Below are positions 60,586-64,000 of a stretch of DNA of 64,000 nucleotides, in pieces. Every line of letters starts with the position of its first letter. The stretch's first letter is position 1. A model generated the notes under the pieces. It did not search any database, was not told where the DNA came from, and worked only from the letters and a program-made list of their open reading frames with translations. The DNA lies in contig JADCRB010000052.1 of NCBI GenBank assembly GCA_021464245.1, positions 62,001 to 126,000 on the forward strand, in the 5' to 3' direction. The position numbers and the translations under genes were made by a program. Source of the DNA: Carallia brachiata. Its lineage: Eukaryota > Streptophyta > Magnoliopsida > Malpighiales > Rhizophoraceae.

Positions 60586-61744
60586 AAAAAAAATTCGGGA
60601 TTTTGACAGAATAACATTATCTTACAACACAGTTCATAAAGAAAAATTACAAAAAAAAAAAGAGAAACAAAGAACGAGAAAATATTTTAATGCTTTTAGC
60701 GTTCCTCGTAACAATTCCCAAAAAACAAAAAGAAAATATTTATAAACATAAAAAAATATTATCAAAATATCATTATACTGTAATAAATAGTGTATTTTAT
60801 GTAATTATAATAATAAAATATATAATAAAAAATATTAATTTTTTATTTATATTTTTTATCACAATTATATAAAAGATATTAATTATTATAAAATAATTAT
60901 TATATAACAATTTTTTTTATATGTCATGAAATTTAAAAACAAAAAAAAGTCTGATTAGCATAATGTGCCAAGTTTCTTGCAATCATTTTTATGTTTACGA
61001 AAAAAAAAAGAAAAAGGTTGAAATGGACGATGGGACGTGCTAATCAGGATTATGTGTAATGACATAGAAGCCCCTATCCACGGTCCCTTTATGCGACGCA
61101 CAGAGGTCTATATAACGGCACATTATGCGTGTTCAGGTTGTTAAAAAAAAAAAAAAAGGAAAAGAAAAAAAACACGCGCCTTACCAATGTTTCTCATTTA
61201 ATGCTGTTTGTAATCAATGAACACGCGCCTGGCTAAAGTTGCTCATATGATGCTGCGTGCGATCGGTGTACACGTGTACTTTTTTCCGTTGAAGCAAACA
61301 AATGGAGGGTCTGAAATGAAGACCGCTCTTTTGTGAGCGTAGGAGTATATTTTAAGGGGAAAAGGATTTGCTGCGGTGCGTCCTCAAGAGTTTACGCTGT
61401 GTCTCTCTCTTTCCCGCACCGCCTCCTCTGTCATTGTACGTACTCTTGTTTGGTTTTCAAAAATGTTTCCAGAGAAGGAAATGCAGTCTCTAATGCATAC
61501 CTTTTATTTTTCGTTTTTGTAACGTGATTCTTTTTTTTTTTTATACCAAAGGAGAAAAGAAAAGGAAGAAGAAGAAGAAGAAGAAAAAACAAGTATTGAG
61601 TCTTCTGCTTCTTGGTGCAAGCTCTTTGGTGCAATCTGGATTCTGGACGGGTTTTTAGTTTCAGTAATGGCTCCAATCTTAAGCGTCGATGTTCTGTTTT
61701 TTTCCCTTCTGCTTTTTTTCTCTTTCATTTACTGTTGTTGCTAA

Positions 61745-61766
61745 TCTCTCTCTCTCTCTCTCTCTC
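61745..61766. repeat. (CT)n microsatellite
   Basis: About eleven CT units lie just upstream of the UPF1-like fragment, in the probable leader or promoter. Confidence 0.9.
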
Positions 61767-61876
61767 AAGCTTCAGCTATTCTGTCCACTCTGTCTAAATT
61801 TCTATCCTCTCAACAAATCCTAGGGTTACTGGCGAGGAAGAAGAGTACAGAAGCTAATACTGTTGCAGCATCTACA

Positions 61877-63942
61877 ATGGCGTCTCAAGTTGTTTTCCCA
61901 AATTTCGAGGAGCCGACTTCGTGGATGCCGGCGCAGCAGCTTAAAGAACCGGAGAATCGTGCGGAGGTGAGGTTTACTCGTTCGTTATTTTTTTTTTTTT
62001 TTTGTGAAGCTGACAATAGGATACTCGTGTTGCAGCTTTTCAAGGGTTTATAGATACACATTAAGCAATACTCTCTCAAAATATATTTGACACTAATGGC
62101 ATTCTGCAGCATATGAGCCTTACGCTGTGAGTCAAAGTATGAATGATTCTAATTAATGTGGTGTCTTACCGTGTTTATTTTCTTCTAGATGATGAAAGAG
62201 TCACAAAGCAAGATGATGTCACTGTTAGATGGGATATTGGTCTTAACAAGAAGCGCATCGCCTGTTTTGTGTTTCCGAAGGTTCTTTATTATCCTTTCTT
62301 GCTACTTTGATTCTGTAAAGTTTATTCTCTGAGTTAGTTTTCTCCTCATTTTTATTGTTGTTGCTGTTGTTGGTGTTGTTTTTTTTTTTATGTTTAAGCA
62401 CATGTTTGCATAGTTGTTCTTTATGTTGTGAAACTTGAGATGATGAATCTGATGTTTTAGGAGGATAATGAGCTGCGTCTTGTACCCGGTGATGAGCTGA
62501 GACTGCACTATTCTGGAGATGCAGCTCGTCCAACATGGCTGTCAGTTGGGCGTGTGGTATGATTTATTCTTCTGATACCTATTTAACGCTCGTTCATGTT
62601 GTTAATACACATTAATCGACTTCAGACAGGTGGCCAAATGATTTGCAGCGCATTATTTAGTTATATTTTACATTATTTCAGATTAAGCTAACTACGCAAG
62701 AGGAAGTAGCACGTGAGCTCTGTTCTAGTCAGGTAGTCTTGGTATTAATGCGCACAATTTCTCGTTTCTGGTTTCCTTTAGTTGGTTAATATCAATGTTA
62801 ACTGCTGCTGCCATGTGCAGGGAGTTCCTGTTGATTTGAACCATGGTTCTAGTGTTGATTTTGTGTGGAAGAGCATGAGCTTTGATCGAATGCAGGGGGC
62901 AATGAAAACTTTTGCAGTGGACGAATCTAATTTTAGTGGGTATGTTGAAGAATAAATTTTGATGGGATCCACTTATAATTCTTTTTCTGGTCAAGTTTTC
63001 TGCCTCGAGTATCTTTTCTATTGCTGAATGGAAGAGCTTAGGATAGGAGAATTACGTTCGAGTGATTGACTTGTTGCTATGACTCTCTTTTGTTTGGTTT
63101 CTCTTCAAAGTTGGAGTTGGATTGCTTGCTAATTGATGTAGTGCTTTCTCTTCAAAGTTGGTTTCTCTTTTTTGTATGTTTTAATTTTATTCGACCTCTG
63201 GTGAACACTTCTTAGGTTCCAATGCTGTGTTCTGTGTAGTTATATATACCATCATTTGTTGGTCATGAGGTCGAGGTTCAACGGTTCGCAATGCACTGCC
63301 TCGTCTTTGGTGCCTGGTCTTCCAGCTGAATGCATCTCAAGTATGCAGTTTTCCTTTCCCTCTTAAGTTCTTACCAGTTATTTCCTTATCAATAGCTTTG
63401 CTTTGTAAAAAAGATTCTGCCGATTGGTTTGGTTCTTCTTTACTTATCGACCATGTAAAAATTTTTTATCTTGATGTGCAAATAGTTGCATGGTTCAGGT
63501 AGATTTCATCTCTCAGTTATGAGTGGTCAATGCAGCTGACACAATGTTGGATATGTTTGTGCTTTTGTCAATGTGAATGCTGATTGATTGTTATCAAAAC
63601 ATCATTAACATTTTCGTTTTTTTTTTTAATTGTAATATTGTTGCTTGTATGGGATTATTTATCTTGTCGTTGTATTGATGTTGACTGGTTTTTGCTCGAA
63701 GAGTGTCCTTCAGAGGCCTATAAGCTTGATGCAAGGTCCTCCTGGCACTGGCAAAACTGTGACTTCTGCAACGATTGTGTATCACATGGCCAAACAAGGC
63801 CAAGGACAGGTAAATTTTCTAAACGTTTCCCTTGCATTCTACTTGTTTAGGGTTCTTCACGGCACGCTCATTCTCGTACCGGGTTTTGGTATGTGCCCCA
63901 AGAAATGTTGCTGTAGACCAACTGGCTGAGAAGATTAGTACC
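61877..63942 (+). pseudogene. UPF1-derived RNA helicase fragment with non-UPF1 first exon
   Basis: UPF1 is the ATP-dependent helicase central to nonsense-mediated mRNA decay. UPF1-like exons: 62189-62280 (MMKESQSK, then [20 protein letters not shown]), 62461-62556 (GDELRLHYSGDAARPTWLSV), 62682-62732, 62821-62939 ([20 protein letters not shown]), about 63240-63346, about 63701-63809 with Walker A GPPGTGKT, and about 63880-63942 ([12 protein letters not shown]). This covers the 1B domain and the start of RecA1. The zinc-binding CH domain is absent. Instead, a 90-base exon at 61877-61966 (MASQVVFPNFEEPTSWMPAQ) with a good donor could splice in phase onto the first UPF1 exon. One base is missing after MMKESQSK, at least three gaps break the exon at 63240, and the last acceptor lacks AG. 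It is most likely a decaying chimeric duplicate. It may continue past the right edge. Confidence 0.82.
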
Positions 63943-64000
63943 AGTGGATTAAAGGAAACAAAGTTATGCACTTTAATCAGTTGCACCAATTGCATAAGAT

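Larger units (their letters stand above)
59871..61870. other. Intergenic DNA upstream of the UPF1-like fragment
   Basis: The region is AT-rich to about 60950 and includes a family A MITE. A mixed-composition block at about 60960-61870 holds ACACGCGCC-type repeats (two near 61172 and 61221), a possible TATA (TCTATATAACGG at about 61108) and a CT microsatellite at 61745-61766. The last part may serve as promoter and leader of the UPF1-like fragment. Confidence 0.4.

Overview
The window is nuclear DNA of a flowering plant, most likely a eudicot. The evidence is spliced protein genes of plant type (a plant eIF4G with its N-terminal extension, a plant neurochondrin, an FCS-like zinc-finger protein), AT-rich intergenic DNA, L1-like LINEs and many small fold-back DNA transposons. 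I cannot name the species. There are no operons, rRNA or tRNA genes, or CRISPR arrays. The single N at 44706 and the error pattern described below suggest a draft assembly.

Layout. 1-5,060 (-): 5' part of an eIF4G gene, running off the left edge before its MIF4G domain. 5,100-6,900: AT-rich DNA with a MITE. About 6,960-14,500 (+): a 17-exon neurochondrin-family gene. 14,500-18,600: intergenic, with a 500-bp MITE bounded by a perfect 10-bp target duplication. 18,640-19,170 (-): a two-exon FLZ gene with a TATA box. 22,390-22,610: a probable SINE. 23,207-27,071 (-): the 5' half of a UBP6/7-type deubiquitinase, broken by frameshifts and missing its 3' half. 27,200-34,470: MITE-rich AT-rich DNA. 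34,475-37,628: a nested transposon complex, a LINE-like element hit by a second LINE and by a PIF/Harbinger-type element. 38,751-40,580 (-): a 5'-truncated, intronless ABCF4-like ORF with a damaged first ATP site. 41,428-43,219: a 1.8-kb fold-back element, probably Mutator-like. 42,199-47,209: a 2.5-kb near-identical direct repeat split by one N, best read as an assembly artefact. 48,600-48,830: a LINE remnant. 49,140-50,930: a paralogue of the block at 57,725-59,870. 54,498-57,577 (-): an intact UBE2H-type (plant UBC4/5/6) E2 gene. 61,877-63,950 (+): a UPF1-derived gene fragment with a foreign first exon, running towards the right edge.

The intact cellular genes cover unrelated housekeeping roles: translation initiation, ubiquitin conjugation, SnRK1-type signalling (FLZ) and a neurochondrin-like protein. 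The window also holds three incomplete gene copies (UBP6, ABCF4, UPF1). Several conserved reading frames, even in genes that look functional, lack single bases. The two copies of the 2.5-kb repeat also differ mostly by 1-2-base gaps. Much of the frame damage may therefore be sequencing error, except where whole exons are missing. I found no convincing previously undescribed functional system. The most notable features are the ABCF4-like ORF, the chimeric UPF1 fragment, the nested transposons and the long-armed fold-back element.
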